A DNA stretch of 64,000 nt from Clusia tigrina (GCA_920105625.2 OV050030.1:68911807-68975806); one strand, 5' to 3'; shown: positions 33,002 through 43,880, counted from the stretch's first letter. Numbers and translations: made by a program. Notes: generated by a model not told the origin, from the sequence alone.

Positions 33002-33913
33002 TTACTCAGCCTGCACTCCCGCTCGAGGGAGTAGAACCATCTTGGTGACGGGCCTCGTAACGGTTCCGCGTGCTGTCCGCACTTTCGCGACTCGCACTCT
33101 GCCGTCTGAGTCCGGGTGAACCTCAGTGATCCTTCCCAATCGCCATTCGTTTGGTGGAACGTGGTCATCCTGCAGTACCACCAGATCTCCGTTAGCTGCA
33201 TTATCTTGGATAGTCTTCCACTTTGTCCTGCGCTGGCACTCCAGAAGATACTCATGTTTCCAACGTACTGAGAACTGCTGGGAGAGAACTTGAAGCCTAC
33301 GCCATCGATTAAGAATAGAAAGAAAAGGGGTGGTCTCCTCCGAGACGGCTGGTGCAAGAAGTGGTCCCCCTACTAGAAAGTGCCCTGGTGTAAGTGGTTG
33401 GAGGTCGTCGGGATCGTCACTGAGTGCGCTAATCGGTCGAGAATTCAGGCATGCCTCGACGCGGGCTAGTACCGTTGCTAACTCCTCATACGTATACCGG
33501 ATCTGCCCACCCACTCGTTTGAAATGGTGTTTGAAGCTCTTTACTGCGGCTTCCCACAGTCCTCCCATATGGGGAGCGTTTGGAGGAATAAAATGCCATT
33601 TCAATTGGTGAAACCAATGCTGCGTGGTCGCCTGGTCCTTAGCTTCTCGAATCACACGTGCGAACTCCATGCGCACTACCTTTTCTGCTCCCACAAAATT
33701 CTTTCCATTGTCGGAATAAATGTTAGCTGGGCACCCCCGTCGCCCAATGAATCTAGCCAGGGCGGCTAAAAAAGCCTGGGTAGTTAAATCCGTGGTAGCT
33801 TCTAAATGGGCGGCCTTGGTGGCGAAACACACAAAGATGCACACGTAGCCTTTTGTCATTTTATACCCCCGCCCTTGAAACGTTTTAATTTCAAAGGGAC
33901 CCGCAAAATCCAC
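33002..33913 (-). CDS. BEL/Pao integrase core and C-terminal domain
   Basis: A 303-residue frame, the continuation of pol after one frameshift. Catalytic residues: VDFAGPFEIK-type start with Asp (residue 2), NIYSDNGKNFVGAEK with the second Asp, and PPNAPHMGGLWEAAVKSFKH with Glu. The tail (VVLQDDHVPPNEWRLGRITE, HPDSDGRVRVAKVRT) is the DUF5641-type C-terminal domain typical of BEL/Pao. The 33856-33913 overlap with the upstream frame encodes the same DNA in two frames, so the shift is an indel just upstream, in the C-rich stretch at about 33913-33920. Otherwise the region is fully open. Confidence 0.9.
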   Translation of the reverse strand: MDFAGPFEIKTFQGRGYKMTKGYVCIFVCFATKAAHLEATTDLTTQAFLAALARFIGRRGCPANIYSDNGKNFVGAEKVVRMEFARVIREAKDQATTQHWFHQLKWHFIPPNAPHMGGLWEAAVKSFKHHFKRVGGQIRYTYEELATVLARVEACLNSRPISALSDDPDDLQPLTPGHFLVGGPLLAPAVSEETTPFLSILNRWRRLQVLSQQFSVRWKHEYLLECQRRTKWKTIQDNAANGDLVVLQDDHVPPNEWRLGRITEVHPDSDGRVRVAKVRTARGTVTRPVTKMVLLPRAGVQAE

Positions 33914-36900
33914 CCCCGCGGTGGCGAAAGGACGAGACAGGGTGGTGCGTTCAGACTCAATCTACGTATCTTTTCTACCAGGCAAGTTTTACACCGTAAA
34001 ATGGTACCTTTGACTAAAACTTTTGCGCGTGGAACCCAATATTGAGTTCGAAGGAGCCGAAGCATAAGCTGATTTCCCCCATGCAAAGAGATTTGATGGA
34101 TGAACTCAACGAGCAGTCGTGTAAACTGTCCGTGGTACGGCAAAATTTGTGGGTGCCGTTCGGAGAACGGGATCTGAGTGGAATGCGCTAGGCGTCCATT
34201 CACTCGAATCGACCCATCGGAGTGAAGGAAGGGGTTCAAGGTGAGCAGAGAACTCGAGCTGGAAATGGGTTGCCCGTTCTGCAGGCATCCATACTCCTCG
34301 GGGTAGTACATCTGCTGCGTTATGGTCGTTACGAGCAGTGTAGCGGCAACAATCTCTGCAGTCGTGATAGGCGACCCCGGGGGTGGGGCGTGGTCACGTA
34401 GCTTTCGCCTAGCGTGGTTAGAAAAGCGCAGGATATAGCACACAACCCGCAGAGCTCGCGGCAATGACGAGAAACGCAGCATCAAGTCATCATGCTGTTT
34501 GACCTGGATTGTATGCGAAGTAACGTTGCGCTGTTCCTCCAGGGCGTCCGGACTAGCGATTTTCGAAGGCTGAGGCCAGGAATTTGAGTCGTGGGTAAGC
34601 CATCCCGGACCATTCCACCATAAATGACTATGAACAAGTGCTGCTGGACTTACCCCCCGACTGGCAAGATCAGCCGGATTGTCTGCAGACCTGACATGTC
34701 TCCAACATTCTACACCTACTTTACTTGAAATGGTGGTAACCCGATTAGCTACGAAGGTTTTCCATGTATGCGGGGACTTCTGGAGCCAAGCCAAAACTAT
34801 GGTCGAATCCGTCCAACAAAACAAGTTGCCGGAGGTGACTCCCACCCTTGTCTGAAGTGCCGCCACCAACTCGGATAACAATACCGCGCCACAGAGTTCT
34901 AAGCGAGGTAAGGACAACGTCTTAAGAGGTGCTACCCGCGACTTAGCCACTAATAAGTGGGACGTGACCGCATCGCCGCACTGGCATCGCACATACAGCG
35001 CGGCGGCGTATGCCGCTTGCGAAGCATCGCAAAACGCATGGAACTGGATATCTACATCCGGTGCAGACCCCACCCAACGCGGAATTCGAATCTGCGAGAT
35101 GTCGTCATATGCCCCTAAAAATTCTCTCCAACGACTGGATGAAGCGAGGGTCAACGATTCGTCCCAGTCAGTTTTGTCCCCCCAAATCTGTTGCATCAAG
35201 ATCTTGGCCACGATCACCACAGGTGCCAGCCATCCGGCTGGATCAAACAGTTGAGCTATAATCGATAGCACCTTGCGTTTGGTGGCTCGTGGGTCGAAGC
35301 AAATGGGCTGGAGATGAAAGTAGAAATGATCAGTCTTTGCATTCCACCGAATTCCTAGTGTCTTAGTTAAACTCGCTTCATCCAGCTTCAAAAAATCCTC
35401 TCGGAGTAAGTGGTCCGGAGGCAAAGAGGAGAGAATGGCTTCCGTATTAGCTGTCCACTTTCGCATGGAAAAGCCGGCAGAGTCGAGTGCACGGATCAAC
35501 TCATCTCGAGTCTGTATTGCTGCGTTTACATCATGTGTGCCGACCAAGGCGTCGTCGTACATACATTCACGCAATACCCGGGCTGCTAGGGGTAGGTCCT
35601 CCTCGACATCCGTCGCGAGCTGTTCCAATGTCCTAATCGCTAAGTAAGGTGCGCAGTTGACTCCGAAGGTAACCGTTTGTAACTCATAATCGGAGACTGG
35701 CGCTGCAGGAGAGGCCCTAAAAACAATTCGCTGGTACGGGGTGTGCTTTGGAGCTACTCTAATCTGCCGATATATCTTTTGCAGATCTCCATTAAAGACG
35801 AACTGAAACATTCGCCATCGCACGATAAGTTGTGTCAAGTCAGCCTGCAAGGTGGGACCCGTATATAAGACATCATTCAAACTGAGGGTGCTGGTGGTTG
35901 CTTGAGACGCATTGAACACCACTCGCAGCTTGGTGGACGTACTCTCGGGTTTCATTACCGCATGATGAGGCAAATAATAATGAGCAAGAGCGCCTGAAGG
36001 TGGAGGCGGGACCTTGACCATATGATCAAGAGTCAAGTACTCCTGTACCACGGAGTCGTATTGGTCTTTCTGCTCAGGGTTACGAAGTAACCTACCTTCA
36101 TAGCGCTCGAACTGCTTTAACGCAATGTGTCGAGAAGCCCCAAGCGACTCCTCAGGTAGGTGCCTTGATTTGAACGGTAGTTCTACTACATACCGCCCAG
36201 AAGACTCTCTGTAAGTGGTCCGGGAATACAAATCCCGGCAAGCCTGATCACCGGGCGACAAACGTCTCTCCCTAGGTGGTTCCTCCACCTCCCAGAATCT
36301 CTGCAAGAGCTCTTCGACCGGGTGGCCAGTTTCAACTTGTACTCTGGCGCAGAATGTCTGTGTCGAGTTCTCAGGCATGGGTCCTGTGAGGATCCACCCA
36401 AATACAGTTTTCTGTGCAATTAATGACCCAATAACGTCACGCTTCAATCCATCAAGCATCACCATCGGGTATAAATCACCCCCTATCAGAATGTCAACTT
36501 GTGAAGAGTTTGAAAGGCTTGGATCAGCCAGTTGTAAGCCGGCCAATTGGGCATATTGTTGCGTTGATACCCCTAGTCGGGGTAATTCGCTGGTCAAGGT
36601 GGGCAGTACTAATGCTGACACCGGGAGCCGCACAGTACTGTCAAGAGGTGACCCTAACAATAAATCGCACGCTTTTGTCACGTTAGCTGCCACCACATTG
36701 CTCACCCCGGACAATTGGGCATGCACGGTACGCGTAGGGAGTCGCAGGCGTCGTTGGAGCTGATCTGAGATGAAAGACCCTTCCGACCCAGGGTCGATCA
36801 ATGCACGGGCCATGTAATTGACTCCCTGATACCATACGTGGATAATGGCGGTACCTAAAAGCACACGTTTGGGTAGCCGACCTCGAGCTCGATATGGACC

Positions 36901-38316
36901 GGATCGTCCCTGGACTATAGCGGGTACCACCTGTGCAGCGTGGGCGAAGGAAGGTGTAACAGGTTGAGCCAACGTGGTGGCCGCATTGCGTCCGTTGGAT
37001 GATCGTCTGTCTCGAGGCGGCGTCGTGCGTGGTGGGGCTCTTATGCTCCGGTTCGGGAGCGGCTCACGGTGCAGCAGAGTATGGTGCCGCTCTTGACACG
37101 TAAAACATCGGTATTTACTCGTGCAATTTGACACACGATGATCCCCCTTCAAACAATTCACGCACAAGTGGAAGCGATTTACCCATCCCCATCGCTCTGA
37201 TACATCAGCGTTGATGAAAGTAGAGCAGTGGGAGACCCGATGGCCTGGTAGTGTACATATCTTACACCCTTCCGGATTGACCCTCGCCTGATGAGCCTGC
37301 ACGTGGCTATTACGGAGTGGTGTTGACCGGTTCCCCGCAGGCTCCCGCGCGTGATCCGTCTGGCAGATATCAGAGACCGCCTCCAAAGTTTGGAACCGTT
37401 TCGAGAGAAATTCCTCCATCGCCACCCACGTCGGTATATCCGCATGATCTGCAAGGGACTGCTCCCAAAGAGAAAGGGTCCTCTCCGGCAACCGAATGGA
37501 ACTCCAGTATATAAAAATTGGATCCCAACTGCCTACATCCACCGACAGCTCCCTCAACGCCATAATGCAGTTGCTAACTTCCCGCTGCAGCCTCTTTAGC
37601 TCCGACCCACTTTCTTTGCCTATGGTACGCATTGTGAATAGGGACTTCAGCTGACAATTAATGAGCTTGCGCCGATTTTCGTATCGCGCAGTAAGCCCCG
37701 CCCACGCCTGATCAAAACCGCTATTGGTCAGTTGGCATTGGTCCACGATTTCTCGCGCCTCCCCCCTAGTCTTTGCTCTCAGGTGATACAACCGCTCGAT
37801 GTTAGATAACCGAGCGTTCCGCAGGAACAGCGCCGTGAACATATCACGGAAGGTGATCCACTTGGAGTACTCCCCCCCGAAAATCTCAATATCACAAGGA
37901 GGCACCGGAATAGTATGGGATTGAGAAGACAGCTCAGCCGACGCCTCGGAAGGCACCGTTGAAGAGACGGTCAGGGATTGCATTAGTCCACTGATCCGAG
38001 CATGACCCTGTTTATACATGGCAAAACTTGCTGCGAATCGTTGCCGTATAGACTCCTTAATGGCTACGCATTTCTCGTCTAAGTTCGCTTCAATGACCGC
38101 TGCAGCCTTCGCCTCCTTCAACGCCTGCCATAAGTCTGCCAATTCAGTCAGATCAAGGCGAAGATATTCAAGATTTTGAGGGGCGGAAGAGTTCCGCTCG
38201 AACTCAATAACAAACGCGGTCAGGCTATCAGCCGCGTCTATCAGCGGAGTCAGCATAGTTGCAGACCGCTTGACCTGAGAACGCAGCTCAATGATGGCAA
38301 AACGCAAGCAAAACAC
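33856..38316 (-). CDS. BEL/Pao Gag-Pol polyprotein, 1486 codons
   Basis: One open frame with all domains in BEL order. The capsid-like DUF1759 region is at about 140-300 (EIFGGEYSKWITFRDMFTAL). Three zinc knuckles lie at 351-417. The DUF1758 protease has ALIDPGSEGSF, Asp at about 508. RT is at about 780-1010, with LQKIYRQIRVAPKH and a MYDDALVG box at 919-926. RNase H covers about 1090-1240, with FHAFCDASQAAYAAA, LPRLELCGAVLL, FCWTDSTIVLAWL and SADNPADLASRG. The integrase zinc region follows near 1390-1450 (HQISLHGGNQ...CKTCLVEK). The start could be residue 1 or the Met at 21. The frame ends in a run of shifted residues because of the indel described for the integrase frame. Gag and enzymes assemble intracellular particles and integrate cDNA. 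Confidence 0.93.
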   Translation of the reverse strand: MFCLRFAIIELRSQVKRSATMLTPLIDAADSLTAFVIEFERNSSAPQNLEYLRLDLTELADLWQALKEAKAAAVIEANLDEKCVAIKESIRQRFAASFAMYKQGHARISGLMQSLTVSSTVPSEASAELSSQSHTIPVPPCDIEIFGGEYSKWITFRDMFTALFLRNARLSNIERLYHLRAKTRGEAREIVDQCQLTNSGFDQAWAGLTARYENRRKLINCQLKSLFTMRTIGKESGSELKRLQREVSNCIMALRELSVDVGSWDPIFIYWSSIRLPERTLSLWEQSLADHADIPTWVAMEEFLSKRFQTLEAVSDICQTDHAREPAGNRSTPLRNSHVQAHQARVNPEGCKICTLPGHRVSHCSTFINADVSERWGWVNRFHLCVNCLKGDHRVSNCTSKYRCFTCQERHHTLLHREPLPNRSIRAPPRTTPPRDRRSSNGRNAATTLAQPVTPSFAHAAQVVPAIVQGRSGPYRARGRLPKRVLLGTAIIHVWYQGVNYMARALIDPGSEGSFISDQLQRRLRLPTRTVHAQLSGVSNVVAANVTKACDLLLGSPLDSTVRLPVSALVLPTLTSELPRLGVSTQQYAQLAGLQLADPSLSNSSQVDILIGGDLYPMVMLDGLKRDVIGSLIAQKTVFGWILTGPMPENSTQTFCARVQVETGHPVEELLQRFWEVEEPPRERRLSPGDQACRDLYSRTTYRESSGRYVVELPFKSRHLPEESLGASRHIALKQFERYEGRLLRNPEQKDQYDSVVQEYLTLDHMVKVPPPPSGALAHYYLPHHAVMKPESTSTKLRVVFNASQATTSTLSLNDVLYTGPTLQADLTQLIVRWRMFQFVFNGDLQKIYRQIRVAPKHTPYQRIVFRASPAAPVSDYELQTVTFGVNCAPYLAIRTLEQLATDVEEDLPLAARVLRECMYDDALVGTHDVNAAIQTRDELIRALDSAGFSMRKWTANTEAILSSLPPDHLLREDFLKLDEASLTKTLGIRWNAKTDHFYFHLQPICFDPRATKRKVLSIIAQLFDPAGWLAPVVIVAKILMQQIWGDKTDWDESLTLASSSRWREFLGAYDDISQIRIPRWVGSAPDVDIQFHAFCDASQAAYAAALYVRCQCGDAVTSHLLVAKSRVAPLKTLSLPRLELCGAVLLSELVAALQTRVGVTSGNLFCWTDSTIVLAWLQKSPHTWKTFVANRVTTISSKVGVECWRHVRSADNPADLASRGVSPAALVHSHLWWNGPGWLTHDSNSWPQPSKIASPDALEEQRNVTSHTIQVKQHDDLMLRFSSLPRALRVVCYILRFSNHARRKLRDHAPPPGSPITTAEIVAATLLVTTITQQMYYPEEYGCLQNGQPISSSSSLLTLNPFLHSDGSIRVNGRLAHSTQIPFSERHPQILPYHGQFTRLLVEFIHQISLHGGNQLMLRLLRTQYWVPRAKVLVKGTILRCKTCLVEKIRRLSLNAPPCLVLSPPRGWILRVPLKLKRFKGGGIK

Positions 38317-39583
38317 GGGAAAACACTACACCTTCACGTCGACACACCCAGTTACCCAGCTATATGTGTACTCAGTTATATGTGTACCCAGTTGGCCTGC
38401 TGACGAGACCGGTATAACACCCGCCTTATTTTCACTGAAGAGTCCACACAACGTAAAGACAATCCCCAGTAGGAATGAAACTACGCGAAGCCTAGGCAAT
38501 GACGACAGCACTGAGCAACTACAATTGAAAAATAAGGAAATTGAATTATAACCCCAACTTGAGATACCCAACGCAGCGCTATGAGCTGCTGTATGTGACC
38601 CGGACCTTGCGTCGCTCGTGGGTTCACCGATACAGGGTTATCAAAGACAAAAAGGCAGTACAAGTTGGCAGCGCTGCGAGCTGCGAAAACTGTGACGCAC
38701 GGAGATCAACGAGCGTACGTATTTTTCAGCGTCGTAATATGGGGATGTTCAAGCACCGCTGGCACACGGTTTACTGTAAAAAGGCGTCGGCAGCGCTGTG
38801 AGCTGCGGACTGCGAACCTAATTACACCGCACTCGTGTCGAAAGTGTCGATCCTCCACCACGTTAACAGTTGTTGACCCGTTAGTACGGAAAAACTACCG
38901 GCAACGGTGTAAGTTACCGGTTCATCAGCAACGGTGCACAACGTACAGTAACCAGGCTCTGGGCAGCGTAGTGAGCTGTAGACCCCCACGCCAATGTAGA
39001 AGCAAGAACAATATGCTCCCACCGCTTACTTGCAACACGATGTGACTTCAACGCGGCGATATACGCACGCAATACGGATAACCCGAACAGCTGACCCACA
39101 AGAGTTGTGAGTGTGACACCCGCCTTAAATCGTATCAATGAACAAAGCAACTGGCAAAACGAGGGCACCGAGTGCACAACGGAACAGCGGATAGCGGCAA
39201 TGGCAATAACATGCACATGCGAAAGGTACCAATTGCGGCAGTGAAAAATCTTGCGCACAAGCAGCTGTACACAGCTTATTGTAAAACGGCGTCGGCAGCG
39301 CTTTGAGCTGCAGACTGCGAACCGAATTACGCAGCGGCCGTGCTGAGAATTTACTTAAAAAATGTAAATTCCAGTACCCGCTGCTGTGCAAGAATCCACA
39401 CACACACACACACACGAGTGACGATACGGAAATGTACCGTTTACCGCGACGACCGTACTCAACCGAATTACGCGATAAAAAAAGGCGAATCAAAAATATA
39501 TGTTCAATATTGCAATTAAACAGAAATGGTTTAATAATATATTAAATGAAAATAAATATTAAACACTTACCGGACGCAGCTGT
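38317..39583 (-). other. BEL/Pao 5' leader
   Basis: About 1.27 kb between PBS and the first gag codon. It has no long minus frame. It contains repeated GGCAGCGCTGTGAGCTGCGGACTGCGAACC-like segments (near 38670, 38790, 38960 and 39290), so the leader has imperfect internal tandem repeats, and a short CA tract at 39396-39415. Confidence 0.65.
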
Positions 39584-39602
39584 AATCCGGCTCGAAGGAC
39601 CA
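39584..39602 (-). promoter_or_regulatory. Primer binding site, tRNA-Tyr type
   Basis: Minus strand TGGTCCTTCGAGCCGGATT, immediately next to the 5' LTR. It is complementary to the CCA-tailed 3' end of animal tRNA-Tyr (acceptor stem ...CTCGAAGGA plus CCA and part of the T arm) over 19 bases. Confidence 0.8.
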
Positions 39603-40066
39603 TGTTGCGGAGACCATTTTCCCGTTCGGACTCCATATGTAGTTTTTTATCTTTTTTTTACCTTAGTTTCTATATTTTACTTTTTTATATTTCTTACCAC
39701 TTTGCTTATATGTAAAAAGCTAAAATTTTTATATCGTAATAATTATAATTGCTGATTTATTATATTTTAATTAGCACACAAATTTTCTTCAGAACAATTT
39801 GAAAACACTTATATTGCAGAATAAATTTCGCACCTCCTTCTTGGTTGAGCGCACAGATCATAATGCTGTCGGCACGCAGTATTGCCGACCAGCTCTCCTC
39901 CGCTGCCTGTGTCAGCACTCTCACCAAAATAAATATGGCTGCGGCCTGCCACACAACTTTGGCGGGACCCAATGAGGGGAATTCTCTCCGCACTGAGCCC
40001 CGCTCAGAGTTGCATGGTGACTGTGCGCAGGCAGCAGCCGTTGTCAGGAGGGCTCCGGCGCTAACA
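39603..40066 (-). repeat. 5' LTR of the BEL/Pao element
   Basis: 464 bp, TGTTGCGGAG...GCGCTAACA on the plus strand. It would hold the promoter and transcription start on the minus strand; I did not identify a specific core promoter. Confidence 0.95.
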
Positions 40067-41092
40067 GCTGGGTTCCTATCATATTTCAATGTTTGGCACT
40101 TTTCACAGTTGTTGATAGTTTGAGCAATTTTATTTTTTATAAATGGGAAGTAATATTCCCATTTAATTTGAAGGTATGTTTCTGTAATACCTCTATGGTT
40201 GTTTGTCTCATGATTCTTTCTTATTAATTCTTCCTGTTCATCGCTTTCTGTGACATCTATTAATTTTTCTGTACAGCGTATTAAGCCTAGGAGTTTGCTA
40301 TTCGCGAAGTATTTAGAATATACTGATTATATGATTCGAAAAGTATTATTATCGGCAAATATTGCTGATAATTTGTTTGAAGCCATATAATTTTTAAAAA
40401 TTTGTGTCAAGATTTCTTCATTAAATTCTCTTTCCCGGATTGTGCGGCGGTGTTTGTTCTTGAATGGAACCTCAAGGGTCATTTCTGGCGTTTCGGATGA
40501 TGTTTCTAAAATTATTTGTAAGTTGAAGTCATTTATTGGTCTTTCGGAAATAGCAATTCCTTTGTCTAGATTTTCGTCAGCCGAGTGTACAGTTGTGCCA
40601 GAAGTACCTCGATTAGAAGTTGTGTCATTTAAATTAACGTCTATAATATTTTCTTTGAAATTTTTTATTTTGATTCGACTTAATGCATCGGCGTTAGTAT
40701 TGAGTTCACCTTTCTTAAAAACTATTTCATAATCAAACTCTTCTAATTTTAAACGCCATCTTATCAGCTTAGAGGTTGGTTCTTTAAGGTTCATTACCCA
40801 AGTGAGAGGCCTATGGTCTTTTATTATTTTGAATTTGCGTCCAAAAAAATATGGATGAAAATATTTTGTTGCCCAAATGATGGCTAGCATTTCTTTTTCT
40901 ATTGTTTAATATTTTTTTTCCGGACTCAGACAAGGTGCGACTTGCATAACATACTGATTTGTCGCTTCCAATGTGGCCTTGAGACAATATTGCGCCCAAT
41001 GCAAAGTTGCTGGCATCTGTAGTTTGCAAGAAGGGTTTTAAGAAATCGGGGTACTGTAAAATGGGATCATTCATTAAAATATTTTTGCACAA
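40067..41092 (-). pseudogene. RNase H and integrase zinc region of element II
   Basis: Frames 41092-40811 and 40890-40327. RNase H reads [20 protein letters not shown] and [14 protein letters not shown], then (after a stop/shift near 40905) [20 protein letters not shown] and YEIVFKKGELNTNADALSRI. RNase H degrades the RNA template. After a linker the integrase N-terminal Cys pair (NCEKCQTLKYDRNP) is at about 40067-40120, and the next residues continue at 31514 on the other side of the BEL element. Confidence 0.85.
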
Positions 41093-41383
41093 TTTAAATG
41101 TTTTAATTTAGCGATCATCGAGTTTTATTGATCTGCCTTTTTTCAAGCATTCCGTTAGGGGCTTCGTTAGTTTGGCGAAATCTTTAATAAATTTCCGGTA
41201 GTACCCTAGCAGTCTTATAAAAGCTTTTATTTCTTTCTAACTTCGGGGAACAGGAAAATGTTTAATAGCGTGTATTTTTAAAGGGTTAGGTTTAATACCT
41301 TCTGTGGAAACATTATGGCCCAGAAAGTTGATTTCTTTTCGTAAGAATTCAGATTTGTCGAGTTGAATCTTGAAGTTGGATGT

Positions 41384-42415
41384 TCATAATTTTTCAAAAA
41401 CTAGTTGTAGACTGTTCATGTGTTCCTGAAGAGAGGTTGAAAAAATAATGATATCGTCAAGATATACTAGACAAATTTTTCCAATGAGTTCTCTTAATAC
41501 ATTATCCATTACTCTTTGGAAAGTCGATGGGGCGTTTTTAAGACCGAATGGCATTCTAATATACTCATAATGTCCTCCTTCGACAGTGAATGCTGTTTTT
41601 GATGTGTCTTTATGATGCATTTCGATTTGATGAAACCCGCTAGCTAATCTAGCGTAGAGAAATACATACACTTTCCTAATTTGTCTGGAATTTCGTTAAT
41701 ATTTGGTAATGGGTAACGGTCAGATATTGTTTTTTCGTTTAATTTTCTGTAATCTATTATCAGTCGCCATTTTTGTTTACCGCTGGCGTCTTGTGGTTTT
41801 GGTACTATCCACACTGGAGAACTCCAAGGAGAGTAATTTTGACGAACTATACCCTGATCTAGCATGTTTGAAATTTGATTTCGTACCTCCTCTTTGGACG
41901 TACGGGTATCTATACGACTTAGTATAAATAGGTATAGTATCTGTAGTGGATATTTTATGTTTAACTTCGTTTGTAAAACTGAGAGACATACCTACTTTAA
42001 AAAATACGTCATCGTATTTTTTGCAAAGTTTCAGAAGAGTGCTCTTTTCTTCTGTATTCAAATGGTTTGTTCGCAGAAATTTTGTTACATTTGCGTTTGT
42101 CGTTGTATTTGTGGATTCATTTTCAAAACTATTGACTTCAATATAATCTGAGGGGTTATATTGATTAAGTTTTATGGGTTGTTCGGGAAATAGAATTTGT
42201 TCTTCATTTGGGTTGTTAATTATTTCCATTAGACTGAACCAATCTTGTAACTTGTAAATACCTTCGGGAATATAAAAATGAGGATTCAGTTTTGTAGTTT
42301 TCAGATATATATCTCCGGTGCGTACATTCACTGGCAGTTTAATTATTGATTTTGAATTTAGCTTAAACTGTAGAGGTATTACAGCGTTACTTGTATTAAG
42401 AGTTTTATTAACCAA
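41384..42415 (-). pseudogene. Reverse transcriptase of element II, broken
   Basis: Frame 42415-41777 holds the pre-RT region (NLNTEEKSTLLKLCKKYDDVFF, then [16 protein letters not shown]). Frame 41865-41644 holds [20 protein letters not shown] and [16 protein letters not shown]. Frame 41671-41384 holds [37 protein letters not shown] and [17 protein letters not shown], the YLDD catalytic box. Frameshifts fall near 41870 and 41650. About 290 bp between 41384 and 41092 holds the connection domain in broken frame. Confidence 0.87.
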
Positions 42416-42539
42416 ATCAATTTTTGCTTCTAATTGCGTTAAAGAGTCTAGGCCTAGTAGGTCATCAAAGTAGTTATGGAATTTAAAGATATAAAAATCA
42501 AGTTGTCCGATTTCGTTAAATTCAATGAATGTAGGTAGT

Positions 42540-42735
42540 ATAATCTGTTTATTTAGTTCATATGTTTAGTATTGTGACAATTGTTGCAGATTTGCAATTG
42601 ATTTCGTCAGTAGGGTTAGTAAATTCGGGACTTATGAACGAGGATGAAGCTCCTGTGTCTACTAAAAACTTCAATGGTCTACCGAACGGAGACGATATAT
42701 TAATATATATTAATTCTATGCCATGTTTATGAACA
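42540..42735 (-). pseudogene. Protease remnant of element II
   Basis: The minus strand near 42650-42690 reads KFLVDTGASSSFISPEFTNP, with the DTGA active site of retroviral-type aspartic protease. A stop follows TILNI near 42565. The protease would cleave Gag and Pol. Confidence 0.65.
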
Positions 42736-42736
42736 T

Positions 42737-43880
42737 CTAAGTATCCGGTTGGTTGGCTGAGGCATATAGATGAAAATTTTGTGAGTCCTCTATATTGTTT
42801 AAATCCTCAATTGCGTCATCTTGATACTGGTCTAGTTGCTGTTGGTATGTATTGTTTGGGGGCAATCTTCTAAAGTTATTAGTGTTGTTAATATTGTTAA
42901 TTTCTTCAGTTTTGAAGTTTGAAGTCCTGTTGGATTGAGTACGCATACTCTGTGTATTGTTGAAGTTTCTGTACGATGAAGTTGGATTCCTTAGGTTTGT
43001 GTTCCCTGAACTTGCATCCATGGGTTCAGGTGGAGGTTGTTTAATTGTTGCCAAACTATTTTTGGGTGAAGTCCTTCCTAAATGGATTTGGATTTTGGGT
43101 GAAGCCCTTATTATACGGTTTATTATTGGAATTCTGTGGATTTGTATATGTATATGGCGGCCTTGTTAATGACCCCTGATGCTGGTAATTAGTTCTAAAC
43201 ACCATTAGAGTATGTTCTGTTATTAAAATTGTGTGAGAACTGTTGATTATATGGCTTATAATACATTTTATAACTACTTATATCTACTCCCATGTAATAA
43301 ATATTCTATTCTTTGATGCAGTAAGATAAAGCAGTAGCTAATGAATCGGGCATCATTGCTCTTATACTTGAAACTAATGGTTCCCTTAAATTACACAAGA
43401 ATGCGTTGAGACACATCTCTGCATAAAGCTCTTTTTTGCTGTAATTACTTTTAAATCTTTTTCGTGGATTAGAATATTGTTATAAAGAGTAGATTGTATC
43501 TCAATTATTTCACTCAAAAATATTTCGACATTCTTATTGTTTTGCCGAACGTTATGCAAATCTCTGATAAGAGAAGTTTCAGTCCTCTTATCAGAGTAGT
43601 GAAGTATTAGATTATTTTTTATATCGTCCCAGACAAGAGGTGTTCCGTACATATTTAAAACTTCATTTGCTTGCCCCTCTATTTTATTTAGAATGGCCCG
43701 CAATAAAATCTGTCCATATGACGAATCACCCGTGCCCCCAATATAAAGGAGAATCTCCTCAATGTTATTGATGAATGCGTGCAGTAGCCTGGGGTTCCCG
43801 TCGAATCTTGGCAAGTCTTTTATTGCATCAGGAATTCTCAAGGAATGAAAAATATCTGTTTGGTTATTTTGTGAGTTCAT
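42737..43880 (-). pseudogene. Gag of element II, broken
   Basis: Starts MNSQNNQTDIFHSLRIPDAI at 43880. It continues RFDGNPRLLHAFINNIEEIL, EGQANEVLNMYGTPLVWDDI and HYSDKRTETSLIRDL, capsid wording of the 17.6/297 errantivirus group. A frameshift near 43430 continues as LREPLVSSIRAMMPDSLATA (43310-43400). The C-terminal frame 43054-42737 is Asn/Pro/Thr-rich (NFRRLPPNNTYQQQLDQYQD) with no zinc knuckle, normal for this group. Confidence 0.82.

Larger units (their letters stand above)
31520..40066 (-). mobile_element. Complete BEL/Pao LTR retrotransposon, 8547 bp
   Basis: Minus-strand element flanked by the 5-bp direct repeat GCTGG (31515-31519 and 40067-40071). LTRs lie at 31520-31987 and 39603-40066. 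The PBS fits tRNA-Tyr and a G-rich polypurine tract adjoins the 3' LTR. It has one long gag-pol frame (1486 codons), a single frameshift before the integrase core, and an extra 3' open frame. By eye the LTRs differ at about five positions plus a few small indels in about 465 bp, so the insertion is recent. It sits inside the integrase gene of element II. Confidence 0.95.

Noticed and set aside
39125..39493. Minus open frame of 122 residues in the BEL leader
   Set aside because: Cys-rich by chance (repeats of TGC/TGT and the CA tract); not conserved in structure and upstream of gag.
39584..39602. Possible tRNA-Tyr gene
   Set aside because: Only the 3' 19 bases match, at an LTR edge, so it is a primer binding site; no cloverleaf around it.
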